From assembly GCF_022968135.1 (NCBI RefSeq), contig NZ_JALJRA010000004.1:137538-201537 (forward strand): a stretch of 64,000 bases of DNA, read 5' to 3'. Under the pieces are notes generated by a model that made no database searches, was not told the DNA's origin, and was given only the letters and a program-made list of their open reading frames with translations. This stretch comes from Pseudorhizobium tarimense. Its GTDB lineage: Bacteria > Pseudomonadota > Alphaproteobacteria > Rhizobiales > Rhizobiaceae. Shown here piece by piece: positions 10,889-19,644 of this stretch. Each line of letters starts with the position of its first letter. The first letter of the stretch is position 1. Both the position numbers and the translations under genes were made by a program.

Positions 10889-12322
10889 TTAGTGTTGGCG
10901 GTCCGTGTCGGGAACTACCGGGTAATTGTCAATAAGGGCCGTGATGATCTTGCCGAAGCCGATCCCGAGCGACGATTTCACCATCACCACATCGCCCGGC
11001 AGTACGGAGCGGATCACGAAAGGCGTGAGGTCGTCGGTCGTCGCCCGATATTCCACCTGCACGCTCTCCGGCAGCGCATCGCGCAGTGCCGCCATCTCCG
11101 GCCCGGCGAGCCAGACATGCTCAATGCCGGCGGCCAGCAGCGGCCCCGCCAGCTCCTCGTGAAGCTTCTGTGAAAACTCACCCATCTCCAGCATGTCGCC
11201 GAGGATCGCGATTCGCCTTCCCGACGCTTCCGGCTCGGCGGCGGCAAGCAGCGCGATTGCCGCCCGCATCGAGGCGGGATTGGCGTTGTAGCTCTCATCG
11301 ATCAGCGTCAGGAAACCTTCGCCAATGCCGAGGCGATGCTGTTCTCCCCGGCCCTTGACCGAACGAAGATCGGCGAGAGCCTGCGCTGCCTTGTCAAGAT
11401 CCGCACCGACGAGAAGGCAGGCACCGAGCGCAGCCATCGCGTTCTCCGCGATATGGCGACCGGGCGAGCCGATGTGGACCTCCACCGTTTCTCCGCTTAA
11501 GGTTGCCCAGATGGTGGAGCTGTGCCCGTCACCCTCGAAATCTGCGAGACGGAAATCGGCTTTCGCGTGCTGGCCGAAGCTGTAGATCCGTTCGACGCCA
11601 ACTTCCTGGGCACGTTCTTCCAGAAACGCGAAGTGCTTGTTGTCCCGGTTGAGGATGGCGGCACCGCCCGGCTCCACGCCCTCGAAGATCTCCGCCTTGG
11701 CAGCAGCAATTTCCTCGATGCTGTTGAAGTGGCCAAGATGGGCTGCCGCAATCGTCGTGATGATCGCCACATGCGGGCGCACCATCTTCACCAGCGGGCG
11801 GATCTCATTCGGGTGGTTCATGCCGATCTCGAAGACGCCGAACTGCGTGTCGGCCGGCATGCGGGCAAGCGTCAGCGGCACGCCCCAGTGGTTGTTGAAA
11901 GATGCAACCGCCGCATGCACTTTCCCAGATGAAGCTAGGACGTGGCGCAGCATCTCCTTGGTGGTAGTCTTGCCGACCGAACCGGTGACGGCGATGATCT
12001 GCGCCCGGCTCCGCTCGCGCGACGCCTCCGCCAGTCGTCCCAGTGCCGCGAGCACGTCGTCCACGACGATCATCGGGACGGTCAGGCGTCCCATTGCCGG
12101 CAGCTTCGCCTCGCTGACGACGATCAGCGACGCTCCGTTGGCCACTGCGATGCTGGCGAAGTCGTGCCCATCGACGCGGTCGCCCTTGATGGCGAAGAAA
12201 GCCTCCCCTGCCCTGATCGAACGGCTGTCGATGGAGATGCCGGTGATACCCTCGGGAGGCGTCCCGACGGGACGCCCCACCATCACGGAAACCATCATCT
12301 CGGTGGTCCATAGCCAGCTCAA
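10889..12322 (-). CDS. murF: UDP-N-acetylmuramoyl-tripeptide--D-alanyl-D-alanine ligase
   Basis: Mur ligase of 477 residues that attaches D-Ala-D-Ala, the product of Ddl. It has the short N-terminal domain ([18 protein letters not shown]), a P-loop [19 protein letters not shown], the GMNHPNEI motif, and the C-terminal [17 protein letters not shown] segment that is characteristic of MurF. The start codon overlaps the murE stop by 4 bp. Confidence 0.96.
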   Translation of the reverse strand: MSWLWTTEMMVSVMVGRPVGTPPEGITGISIDSRSIRAGEAFFAIKGDRVDGHDFASIAVANGASLIVVSEAKLPAMGRLTVPMIVVDDVLAALGRLAEASRERSRAQIIAVTGSVGKTTTKEMLRHVLASSGKVHAAVASFNNHWGVPLTLARMPADTQFGVFEIGMNHPNEIRPLVKMVRPHVAIITTIAAAHLGHFNSIEEIAAAKAEIFEGVEPGGAAILNRDNKHFAFLEERAQEVGVERIYSFGQHAKADFRLADFEGDGHSSTIWATLSGETVEVHIGSPGRHIAENAMAALGACLLVGADLDKAAQALADLRSVKGRGEQHRLGIGEGFLTLIDESYNANPASMRAAIALLAAAEPEASGRRIAILGDMLEMGEFSQKLHEELAGPLLAAGIEHVWLAGPEMAALRDALPESVQVEYRATTDDLTPFVIRSVLPGDVVMVKSSLGIGFGKIITALIDNYPVVPDTDRQH

Positions 12323-13779
12323 GATCCCGCCTCCTCCAGTGCCTTTCGTACTTCCACGTGATCGGAGAAGGGCAAGACGCGATCGCCGATCGTCTGCCCT
12401 TCCTCATGCCCCTTTCCCGCGACGATTAACGTATCGCCCGAGTTCAGTATTCCAACCGCATGGCGAATGGCCTCGGCGCGGTCTCCGATTTCCATGGCAC
12501 CCGGCGCTGCCGCCATGATCTCCGATCGGATAACTTCAGGTACTTCCGAGCGTGGATTGTCGTCCGTGACGATCACCACATCAGCGAACCGCGTTGCGAT
12601 ATCACCCATGATCGGCCGCTTACCCTTGTCGCGGTCGCCCCCGCAGCCGAACACGACGACGACACGACCTGTGGTGAAGGGCCGCACGGAAGCAAGCACG
12701 TTCTGCAAAGCATCCGGCTTATGCGCATAATCGACATAGGCCAGAGCGCCCTGCTTCGTCTGGCCGACCAGTTCCAGACGACCGGCTGCTCCCTGAAGCT
12801 TTTCAAGTGCAGCCATCGCAACGGCTGCCGGCGTTCCCGTCGAGATGGCGAGGCCCGCCGCCACCAGCGCATTGGCCACCTGGAAGTCGCCGGCCAGCGG
12901 GATGTCGACCTCGAAGATCTCGTCGCCGACATGGATTTCTGCCATCTGCTTATGGCGGAAGTGCTCGACGCGCTTGAGGCTGAGGTAATCCCCCCGGCGG
13001 CCGACTGTCTTCACGTCGAGACCAGATGCCTTCGCAACCCGGATAGCCTCCGCCGACCATTCGTCATCCGAGAAGGTGACAGCCGGCGCCCCTTTTGGCA
13101 GGAGCGAATCGAAAAGCCGCATCTTGGCGGCCATGTAGCGTTCCACCGTCGGGTGATAGTCCATATGGTCGCGACCGAGATTGGTGAAGCCAGCCGCCGC
13201 CAGCCGCACACCGTCGAGGCGAGACTGGTCGAGCCCATGACTGGACGCTTCCATCGCGGCATGTGTCACGCCTTCGGCGGCGAGTTCCGCCAGAAGCGCA
13301 TGCAGCGCAACCGGATCCGGCGTTGTCAGCGAGCCGTACTCATTGCGCGTCGGAGACACGACGCCGGTCGTGCCAATCTGCGCGGCCGCCATGCCGGCAT
13401 GAGCCCAGATTTGGCGCGTGAAGGAGGCAACGGAGGTCTTTCCGGCAGTTCCGGTGACCGCCACCATGGTCTGAGGCTGGGCGCCGTGGAACCGCGCTGC
13501 GGCAAGCGCGAGGAAGCGGCGAGGATTGGAAACGACGAGAACCGGGATCTGCGCCTCGACAGGTGCACCGGCCACGGCAGCAAGAGCGCCCTTGTTGGCC
13601 GCATCCGCAACGAACTGCGCGCCGTCTGCCTTGGTTCCGGCCATGGCGGCAAACAGCATGCCCGGCGCTGCCTTACGGCTATTGGACGTCAGACCAGCGA
13701 TCTCTATGTCACCCGTCGGTCCGGCAAGGGTATTGTTGATCTCCGGGAAGTCGTTCCCCGCAAGCTCTCGCAATTTCAT
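12319..13779 (-). CDS. murE: UDP-N-acetylmuramoyl-tripeptide synthetase, meso-diaminopimelate type
   Basis: Mur ligase of about 486 residues adding the third stem-peptide residue. The P-loop [19 protein letters not shown] and the [15 protein letters not shown] motif are present. The DNPR motif ([14 protein letters not shown]) in the C-terminal third indicates meso-diaminopimelate rather than lysine, as expected in a Gram-negative. I prefer the ATG at 13779 (MKLREL); a GTG at 13788 three codons upstream is possible. A 65-bp gap to ftsI is the largest within the mraZ-to-murB unit. Confidence 0.95.
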   Translation of the reverse strand: MKLRELAGNDFPEINNTLAGPTGDIEIAGLTSNSRKAAPGMLFAAMAGTKADGAQFVADAANKGALAAVAGAPVEAQIPVLVVSNPRRFLALAAARFHGAQPQTMVAVTGTAGKTSVASFTRQIWAHAGMAAAQIGTTGVVSPTRNEYGSLTTPDPVALHALLAELAAEGVTHAAMEASSHGLDQSRLDGVRLAAAGFTNLGRDHMDYHPTVERYMAAKMRLFDSLLPKGAPAVTFSDDEWSAEAIRVAKASGLDVKTVGRRGDYLSLKRVEHFRHKQMAEIHVGDEIFEVDIPLAGDFQVANALVAAGLAISTGTPAAVAMAALEKLQGAAGRLELVGQTKQGALAYVDYAHKPDALQNVLASVRPFTTGRVVVVFGCGGDRDKGKRPIMGDIATRFADVVIVTDDNPRSEVPEVIRSEIMAAAPGAMEIGDRAEAIRHAVGILNSGDTLIVAGKGHEEGQTIGDRVLPFSDHVEVRKALEEAGS

Positions 13780-13844
13780 CGGCGGCACTTTCTTATCCGA
13801 GCGGATCTCAGATTCCGCGAATCGTCCGCCCGATTAGTTCTTGT

Positions 13845-15590
13845 TCAATAAGACACCAGCAGGGCAGACCCGTCATCGCCGAATTTCGGCTTTACACCGA
13901 GAATGGCTGCGGAGCGGCTGATGATGTCATGCGCCATCGGTGCGGCCGAGTTGCCGGCAAGGGCGGCACCATTGCCCTTGTCCGTCTTCGGCTCGTCGAT
14001 GAACGTCAGCACTACATATTGCGGATCGTCGATCGGGAAAGCCGCAAGGAATGCATTGAAGTTCTTGTCGTGGACATAGCGGCCATTGACGACCTTGTCG
14101 GCCGTGCCGGTCTTGCCGCCGACGTTGAAGCCTTCGACACGGGCGTTCTTGCCGGAGCCCTTGACGCCGTTCCAGTGGAACAGGAAGCGCATGGAATCAC
14201 TGGTCGAGGGCTTCAGCACCTGCTTGGCCACCTGATCGGCTTCTTCGCGCGTCCGCGGCAGGAAGGTCGGCTCGATCAGCTTTCCCCCATTGACGAGAGC
14301 CGCGCCCGCGACAGCCGTCTGCAACGGCGTCGTTGCTACGCCGTGGCCGAAGGAGATGGTGATCGAATTGATCTTCTTCCACTCGCGTGGTTGGCTCGGC
14401 TGGGCCACCTCTGGGAGCTCGGTGTCCATCTTGGTCAACAGGCCGAGCTTGGTCAGGAACTCCTTGTGCCCCTGGATACCGACCACGTCCGCCATCTTGG
14501 CGGTGCCGATGTTTGAGGAATACTGGAACACTTCAGGCACGGTCAGGAAGCGACCCTTCCCGTGGAAGTCCTTGATGGTGAAGCCGCCGATGCGGATAGG
14601 ATAGCGCGCATCGAAGCTGTCATTCATGTTGACCTTGCCGGAATCGAGCGCCATGGCAAGGGTGAAGGACTTGAAGGTCGAGCCCATCTCGAACGTGCCG
14701 TTCGACATGCGGTTGAGCCAGCCTTCCTCGGCACCGGCGGCGGGATTATTAGGGTCGTAGTCGGGTGCAGACGCCATGCCCAGCACCTCGCCCGTGTGCA
14801 CGTCGAGGACGACGGCACCGGCACCGATCGCGCGGAACTTGTCGATGGCGGAGTAGATCACTTCGCGCACGATCGACTGTACCCGAAGATCTATGGACAG
14901 CTTGACCGGCTCGAGCGGCTGGTCGGACGTCATGCCGACGGCTGCGAGATCTGCAAGCCCTTGGCCGTCCACGAAGCGTTCCATGCCGGCAACGCCGCGG
15001 TTGTCGATGTTGACGTGGCCAACCACGTGGGCTGCGGTCGCACCACCCGGATAGAACCGGCGCTTTTCGGGACGGAAACCAATGCCGGGAATACCGAGCG
15101 CCAGGATCTGGCTCTGCTGCTTCGGCGTCAGCTGGCGGCGCAACCACTGGAAATGGGACTTCGACGTCAATCGTCCATAGACGCTCTTGGCATCCAGATC
15201 CGGCAGCACCGTTGCGAGCTTCTCGATCACCTCGTCGGCGTCGACGATCTTATGGGGTTCGGCATAGAGCGAGACGGTGCGGATGTCGGTTGCGAGAACC
15301 TCTCCATTACGGTCCAGCAGATCCGGACGCGAAGCAAGAAGCCGATCCGCTGGCATGATGCTCGACGTCGTCTCCGGTTGCGCCATCCCGTATTGCACAA
15401 GACGGCCGCCGATGACGCAGAAGACGGCGGCGAACCCGACCATCAGGAGGCCGACCCGGTTGCGCGCCTGCGAGGTCTTGCGCTTAGCAGAGCCCTCAAA
15501 GGCGTTGCTGCGCACGCCGCGGCTGCCGCGCGTGCCGGCGGAAAGGTGTGCCCGGCTTTTCAACACCATGATGCGGGACAGAAATGACAT
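13845..15590 (-). CDS. ftsI: Penicillin-binding protein 3, septal D,D-transpeptidase FtsI
   Basis: Class B PBP of 581 residues that cross-links septal peptidoglycan. A basic cytoplasmic tail is followed by one membrane anchor (VGLLMVGFAAVFCVIGGRLV), a non-catalytic N-terminal module, and the transpeptidase domain with all three active-site motifs: STFK (in FEMGSTFKSFT), SSN (in FQYSSNIGTA) and KTG (in VGGKTGTADKV). The ATG overlaps the ftsL TGA by one base. The length matches other rhizobial FtsI proteins. Confidence 0.96.
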   Translation of the reverse strand: MSFLSRIMVLKSRAHLSAGTRGSRGVRSNAFEGSAKRKTSQARNRVGLLMVGFAAVFCVIGGRLVQYGMAQPETTSSIMPADRLLASRPDLLDRNGEVLATDIRTVSLYAEPHKIVDADEVIEKLATVLPDLDAKSVYGRLTSKSHFQWLRRQLTPKQQSQILALGIPGIGFRPEKRRFYPGGATAAHVVGHVNIDNRGVAGMERFVDGQGLADLAAVGMTSDQPLEPVKLSIDLRVQSIVREVIYSAIDKFRAIGAGAVVLDVHTGEVLGMASAPDYDPNNPAAGAEEGWLNRMSNGTFEMGSTFKSFTLAMALDSGKVNMNDSFDARYPIRIGGFTIKDFHGKGRFLTVPEVFQYSSNIGTAKMADVVGIQGHKEFLTKLGLLTKMDTELPEVAQPSQPREWKKINSITISFGHGVATTPLQTAVAGAALVNGGKLIEPTFLPRTREEADQVAKQVLKPSTSDSMRFLFHWNGVKGSGKNARVEGFNVGGKTGTADKVVNGRYVHDKNFNAFLAAFPIDDPQYVVLTFIDEPKTDKGNGAALAGNSAAPMAHDIISRSAAILGVKPKFGDDGSALLVSY

Positions 15591-16060
15591 CAGCGCTTCA
15601 CCGATCCGGTTGAGATAATGTCCACAGGGAAGCCGCCGCGCGGGATCGGGACCGGTATCGCGGAGGCAGGCGCCCTATTGCGCGCCTCGTCGACGCCCTT
15701 GATGGCAGCCGCCACATTGCCGCCGGCGCTGGCGATCAGATCCTCGATGGTGGTTTCCGGCATCGGCAGCTGCGAGCGGGGCATCGGCAGCTCCACCGGC
15801 ATCGCAAGCTGGGTCGGTGCGGTTGGCACGAGCTGCAGCTCGGACTGGTAGACATTTGTCAGCCGCTCCAGCCGACTCGGCTGCGTCAGAAGCGCCCAGT
15901 CGGCCTTCAGCAGGTCGATCGTGTCCTTCTCCAGGCGGATCTCGGTTTCGAGCCGCCGAACCTCCTGCAGCTTATCGTCGGCGCGATGCTTAATCGAATA
16001 CGTCACCACCGCTGCGGCGGTCATCACACCGATCAAGACAAGATCGAAGCTTCTGAGCAT
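15590..16060 (-). CDS. ftsL: Cell division protein FtsL
   Basis: Small bitopic protein of 156 residues bridging FtsQ/FtsB to FtsI/FtsW. A membrane segment starts almost at the N-terminus (LVLIGVMTAAAVVTYSI) and is followed by a heptad-rich stretch (DDKLQEVRRLETEIRLEKDTIDLL region) that predicts a coiled coil. A proline-rich C-terminal extension is seen in rhizobial homologues. The start at 16060 is one base after rsmH ends; the much longer open frame reaching 16258 lies inside rsmH and is not coding. Assignment rests on topology and position between rsmH and ftsI. Confidence 0.9.
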   Translation of the reverse strand: MLRSFDLVLIGVMTAAAVVTYSIKHRADDKLQEVRRLETEIRLEKDTIDLLKADWALLTQPSRLERLTNVYQSELQLVPTAPTQLAMPVELPMPRSQLPMPETTIEDLIASAGGNVAAAIKGVDEARNRAPASAIPVPIPRGGFPVDIISTGSVKR

Positions 16061-16061
16061 G

Positions 16062-17087
16062 TTAGGCTCCCATCTTCGCGAGTGCTGTAAGGTCTGGCAG
16101 GTCGAAGATGGCGGCATCGGCTGCACCGGCCGGTGCGTCCGTGCGACGCCCCGCACGAAGCTTAGCAGAACGCGCCCGCGGATTGACGTCCGCCTCCGCC
16201 TCGCTGGCCGAAACCATGCCCCTACCGGTCGGCTCGAAGATCGCCGCCTTTTCGGCAACCATCGGCATGTGGCGCGAGCCGGAGGCCTTGCCGGAGCGAT
16301 CCGCGAAGAACTTCTTCACGATCCGGTCCTCGAGCGAGTGGAAGGTGACGACGACCAGACGACCGCCGGGCTTCAAGGCCCGTTCGGCGGCAAAAAGCGC
16401 CTGGGCCAGTTCGCTCAACTCGTCATTGACGAAGATCCGCAGCGCCTGGAACACCCGCGTCGCCGGATGGATCTTGTCCTTCGCCTTGCGCGGGTTTACG
16501 CTCTCGATGAGGTTGGCGAGGTCGCGGGTGGTGGTGAAGGGTTCGGTCGCACGACGCTTCTCGATCGCCCGCGCAATGCGTCCGGCATGTTTCTCTTCGC
16601 CAAGGAAACCGAAGATGCGGATCAGGTCACTCACCTTGGCACGATTGACGACATCGGCCGCCGAAACCCCGGCAGCCGACATGCGCATGTCGAGCGGACC
16701 GTTTTTCTGGAAGGAGAAGCCGCGCTCCGCCTCGTCGATCTGCATGGACGATACACCGATGTCGAGCACCACAGCATCGAGGCCCTCGGCCGGAGCATGG
16801 GCATCAAGATCAGAAAATTGGGAGTGAATCAGCGTAAGGCGCCCACTGCTAGACGCGACCAGTTCCTGCCCGGCAGCTACTGCCGTCGGATCCCGGTCAA
16901 GCGCGATGACGGAAGCACCGGTCTCGAGAATAGCTGACGTATAGCCGCCGGCACCAAACGTGCCGTCGAGGATCACCTGGCCGGGCTGAGGCTCCAGCGC
17001 CGCAAGCACCTCGGACAGAAGAACCGGAATGTGGCGAACAGGTCCGCCTTCGGCCTCGGTTTGCCCTCCGCCAATGCTCGCCGCCAT
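16062..17087 (-). CDS. rsmH: 16S rRNA (cytosine(1402)-N(4))-methyltransferase
   Basis: SAM-dependent methyltransferase (MraW/RsmH, 341 residues) modifying C1402 in the ribosomal P site. The SAM-binding loop [14 protein letters not shown], the [19 protein letters not shown] motif and the C-terminal [19 protein letters not shown] block are all family-specific. The ATG at 17087 lies 14 bp after mraZ. The same frame stays open up to 17711 through mraZ, but that part has no rsmH-like residues. Confidence 0.96.
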   Translation of the reverse strand: MAASIGGGQTEAEGGPVRHIPVLLSEVLAALEPQPGQVILDGTFGAGGYTSAILETGASVIALDRDPTAVAAGQELVASSSGRLTLIHSQFSDLDAHAPAEGLDAVVLDIGVSSMQIDEAERGFSFQKNGPLDMRMSAAGVSAADVVNRAKVSDLIRIFGFLGEEKHAGRIARAIEKRRATEPFTTTRDLANLIESVNPRKAKDKIHPATRVFQALRIFVNDELSELAQALFAAERALKPGGRLVVVTFHSLEDRIVKKFFADRSGKASGSRHMPMVAEKAAIFEPTGRGMVSASEAEADVNPRARSAKLRAGRRTDAPAGAADAAIFDLPDLTALAKMGA

Positions 17088-17101
17088 TCCAATCCCCCGT
17101 C

Positions 17102-17548
17102 TCAAGCGGGGCGCGATGAAAAACGCGCCTCCCTCGCCGCCGCCTGCGCATCCTGAAACGCCTGCGGCTGCCAAAGCTGAAAATGATCCGAGCGCCCGAC
17201 GAAGGTGACTTCCGTGCCGATTCCCGTGAAGTCGCGGATGAAATCCGTGACCATCAGCCGGCCCTCCGCATCGAGCCTCATGAAGACCCCGCCACCGTGA
17301 ACCAGCAGCGACATCCTGTTCGCTTCCGGCGAAAACGGATCGACGGAGGCGATCTGCCGTTCGTAACGATCGAGCAGATCCGGACCGCCGACGCTGATCG
17401 CCGGATAGACAAAATCCTGGAGACAATAAAGCTCCTGGATTCCCCGCTCCACCAGAACGGACCGGAAGCCTGCAGGCACAGAAACGCGACTCTTGGCATC
17501 GATCCGATTGGTGGCATTCGACAGGAAACGGTTCGTTACGCCTGACAT
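17102..17548 (-). CDS. mraZ: Transcriptional regulator MraZ
   Basis: DNA-binding protein of 148 residues that heads the dcw cluster and in other bacteria represses its own promoter. It contains two SpoVT/AbrB-like repeats, each with the D-x-x-x-R signature: [15 protein letters not shown] near residue 15 and [10 protein letters not shown] near residue 90. Upstream lie four TGGG boxes in perfect 10-bp phase, matching the known MraZ operator, so autoregulation is likely. A GAGGAG sits upstream of the start codon. Confidence 0.95.
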   Translation of the reverse strand: MSGVTNRFLSNATNRIDAKSRVSVPAGFRSVLVERGIQELYCLQDFVYPAISVGGPDLLDRYERQIASVDPFSPEANRMSLLVHGGGVFMRLDAEGRLMVTDFIRDFTGIGTEVTFVGRSDHFQLWQPQAFQDAQAAAREARFSSRPA

Positions 17549-17564
17549 CCGCCCCGCTGCTCCT

Positions 17565-17638
17565 CAGGGCGACAACACGCCCCTGATACACGACTGAACC
17601 AGACAAGGCTTCGCCCACCAAACGGATGAACATCCGTT
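17565..17638 (-). other. Structured 5' leader of mraZ
   Basis: The stretch between the predicted promoter and mraZ (about 140 nt) contains two inverted repeats. One is AACGGATG (17621-17628) with CATCCGTT (17631-17638). The other is CAGGGCG (17565-17571) with CGCCCCTG (17578-17585), which ends just upstream of the GAGGAG ribosome-binding site. No reading frame occupies it. A role in mRNA stability or translation is possible but unproven. Confidence 0.4.
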
Positions 17639-17700
17639 CGCTGCAGCGACCGAAACTTGATGATTGGCGGGCTTTCATTTGCCCTTGAACAGTACGTGAA

Positions 17701-17734
17701 TGGGATAGCATGGGACCATATGGGCGTCAATGGG
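17701..17734 (+). promoter_or_regulatory. MraZ operator: four TGGG boxes at 10-bp spacing
   Basis: TGGG begins at 17701, 17711, 17721 and 17731, giving four direct repeats in exact helical phase. The established MraZ site in other bacteria is a set of TGGGN direct repeats separated by 5 nt, the same period. The repeats read on the plus strand while mraZ is on the minus strand, 153 bp away. They overlap the predicted mraZ promoter, as expected for a repressor site. Confidence 0.85.
17702..17730 (-). promoter_or_regulatory. mraZ: Putative promoter of the mraZ-murB operon
   Basis: On the minus strand TTGACG (17730-17725) is followed after exactly 17 bp by TATCCC (17707-17702). The -35 match is good and the -10 match is poor. 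It lies entirely within the four TGGG boxes. No other convincing hexamer pair was seen between rnpB and mraZ, so this is the best candidate rather than a certain one. Confidence 0.45.
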
Positions 17735-17819
17735 AAGAGGCCCCGCAGCAAGGCCGCAACAGCATTTATTTATGAGCTGTTAAATTTAACAAAGGGTTAG
17801 TGCGGGTCGCCGAGAAGGA

Positions 17820-17871
17820 GGTTCGGAAGTAGCGGCGAAGCGAAGTCAAACTTCCATTAAGCTACTGAACC
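17820..17871. other. Nested three-helix hairpin element between mraZ and rnpB
   Basis: Three nested inverted repeats occupy 52 bp: GGTTC/GAACC (17820-17824 with 17867-17871), GTAGC/GCTAC (17829-17833 with 17861-17865) and GAAGT/ACTTC (17842-17846 with 17850-17854). A 12-bp palindrome GTTAAATTTAAC is nearby at 17779-17790. There is no protein-coding frame and no tRNA cloverleaf. It may be a small RNA, a leader, or a processing signal downstream of rnpB. Confidence 0.4.
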
Positions 17872-17901
17872 ACTATAAGTTTCGGGGATTCGACGAGCGC
17901 C

Positions 17902-17931
17902 AACGGGCCGCATAAGCGGCCGTTTGAATCT
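17902..17931 (-). terminator. Possible hairpin terminator of rnpB
   Basis: A GC-rich inverted repeat around GCCGC-ATAA-GCGGC (plus strand 17907-17920), with further pairing on both flanks, begins about 20 bp past the 3' end of the RNase P RNA. There is no convincing U tract on the minus strand, so intrinsic termination here is weak or the hairpin marks RNA processing. Confidence 0.35.
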
Positions 17932-17951
17932 CGGATAAATGAAAGGAAAGA

Positions 17952-18390
17952 AGAGCCAGTTGGCCTGTAAGCCGGGTTCTGTATGGCCCCGGTGCAAGCA
18001 CCGGAACGTGGCAGCCATTCATCTGGGACGATGCTTACACATCGCCTCGCGCAACCCACCCGGATGACTGGCCCGGAAACAGGCTGTAGCGCCGCAAGCG
18101 GCACCCGCGTCATCCCTATTCGGTCTTGCTCCCGGTGGGGTTTACCTTGCCGTTCCTATTGCCAGGACCGCGGTGGGCTCTTACCCCACCCTTTCACCCT
18201 TACCCCGCCACCTCTCCTGCTCGACGACAGAGCAGGACAGCAGGCGGGGCGGTTTGCTTTCTGTGGCACTTTCCCTGGGGTCGCCCCCGCCGGACGTTAT
18301 CCGGCACCGTGTTTCCGTGGAGCCCGGACTTTCCTCACCTCACCGCCTTTCGGCATTGGTGAAGCGCGGCTGCCCGGCCAACTGGCAGGC
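17952..18390 (-). ncRNA. rnpB: RNase P RNA (type A)
   Basis: Catalytic RNA of RNase P, about 440 nt, which matures tRNA 5' ends. On the minus strand the 5' part contains the conserved GAGGAAAGTCCGGGCTCCA block of helix P4 and its surroundings, and the 3' part contains CAGAACCCGGCTTACAGGCC with the partner P4 strand. The terminal helix P1 is perfect: GCCAGTTGGCC at the 5' end (18386-18376) pairs with GGCCAACTGGC at the 3' end (17965-17955). Exact ends are estimated from P1. It sits alone between mraZ and the oxidoreductase genes. Confidence 0.95.
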
Positions 18391-18443
18391 GTGAGATAGT
18401 CGACTTCACCTGCAAACGCCAGCGGAAACCGCGCTTGCCCCGG

Positions 18444-19634
18444 TCAGACGAAGCGCGCTTCGAAGTCAGCGGCATAGCTATCGTCGCGTACCGCCCCATG
18501 CAGGAGCAGCTCGGCACCGAGCCGCCCTATCTCGTCGGAGCTCTTGGCGGCCGCGCCGCAACCGCCGGAGAGCACGCCGATGCGGCTCGATTCGGACATG
18601 GAGATCGCGGGATAGCCGGTCGGGGTGAAGGATGTGACGCAGGCGGCCATGGACGCGCGAGAAAGATCGAGCCGCGGCATCAGGCGCTCCATCACCTGCG
18701 TCAGGTGTCGGTGTGTGCTCTCTCGGCCACCGCTGCGGAACCAGCTACGGATATCGGATTCCCGCTCCAGCAGGACATCATCCGGATCACCGCCGATCTT
18801 CAGGTAGATCCGGTCATCCGGATAGCGCACCGGCGGCAAGAGGTAGATGCCGTCCACCTCCTCATTCCATTTCCAAATCAGCGACGGCACCGCCCCCCAT
18901 TCGGCCATCGCGCTCTCGTCCACCTCGTAGAAGGCGACGGTCCGGGCATAGACGCTGAGGTCCAGCCGACGCGGCAACAGGGCGTCGTTGATCGAAAAGC
19001 CGCCTGCGGCCACCAGCACCCTGTCCGCCGGGTATTCTCCTCCTTCGGTGGTCGTGACAACGACGTGGCCGTCTTCGTCTCGAACGGAGCTGACGGTCTC
19101 GCGAATGAACGAGCAGCCCTGGCGCTCCGCCAGTACGGTCTGCGCTTCGACCAGCCGGCGCGGGTTGACGTGTCCGGCATTCTTCGATTCCCACACGCCT
19201 TCGCTGCCCTGCGGGAAGGCGAAGCAGGCAAAGCGTCGCGAGAGCTCGCCGTCGCTTAAGATCTCAGTCGCGACGCCGAGACGGTCTGCAGCCTCCAGGA
19301 CATTGCCGACATAGGAAGGCGCCGCCGTCCTCTGTGGCCCGACCAGAAGGCAGCCGGCCTCGGTGTAGAATTCGATGCCGCTCTCTGTCGCGATCTGGCC
19401 GTAGCGGGCGATCGACTGGTTGGCGAGCCGCGCCCAGACCGGATCCGGATCGATTGTGCGGGTGATGCGGGCCTCGTCGTAGTGGCTGGCAAAGACGCCG
19501 TGGTGGCTGGTCTTGTCTTGGGGTTCTTGCGGCCCGATGAGCGCCACCCCGTCCGTCCACTGCGACAGATGCCGGGCCGCGGCCGCCCCCATCATGCCGG
19601 CGCCGATGATGATGTACTTGAAGTGCCTGGTCAT
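18444..19634 (-). CDS. FAD-dependent oxidoreductase (DAO family), paralogue A
   Basis: Flavoprotein of 396 residues with an N-terminal dinucleotide-binding motif IIIGAGMMGAAAARHL and a C-terminal FAD contact region (AACVTSFTPTGYPAI, then GVLSGGCGAAAKSSDEIG). The fold resembles the DadA/SoxA/glycine oxidase group, which oxidise amino or N-methyl groups, but nothing in the sequence fixes the substrate. It is 10 bp downstream of a paralogue of identical length; both share GVFASHYDEARITR and the KSSDE motif near the C-terminus. The pair likely forms one operon and may act as two subunits or two specificities. Confidence 0.85.
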   Translation of the reverse strand: MTRHFKYIIIGAGMMGAAAARHLSQWTDGVALIGPQEPQDKTSHHGVFASHYDEARITRTIDPDPVWARLANQSIARYGQIATESGIEFYTEAGCLLVGPQRTAAPSYVGNVLEAADRLGVATEILSDGELSRRFACFAFPQGSEGVWESKNAGHVNPRRLVEAQTVLAERQGCSFIRETVSSVRDEDGHVVVTTTEGGEYPADRVLVAAGGFSINDALLPRRLDLSVYARTVAFYEVDESAMAEWGAVPSLIWKWNEEVDGIYLLPPVRYPDDRIYLKIGGDPDDVLLERESDIRSWFRSGGRESTHRHLTQVMERLMPRLDLSRASMAACVTSFTPTGYPAISMSESSRIGVLSGGCGAAAKSSDEIGRLGAELLLHGAVRDDSYAADFEARFV

Positions 19635-19644
19635 GAAAAAAGCC

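Noticed and set aside
17088..17711. Upstream extension of the rsmH frame through mraZ
   Set aside because: The extension overlaps all of mraZ and lacks conserved residues; the ATG at 17087 matches the family start.
17815..17876. tRNA-like words (TAGCTTAATGG, GGTTCG) in the nested hairpin
   Set aside because: No acceptor stem, anticodon arm or correct T loop can be formed; treated as an unassigned structured element.
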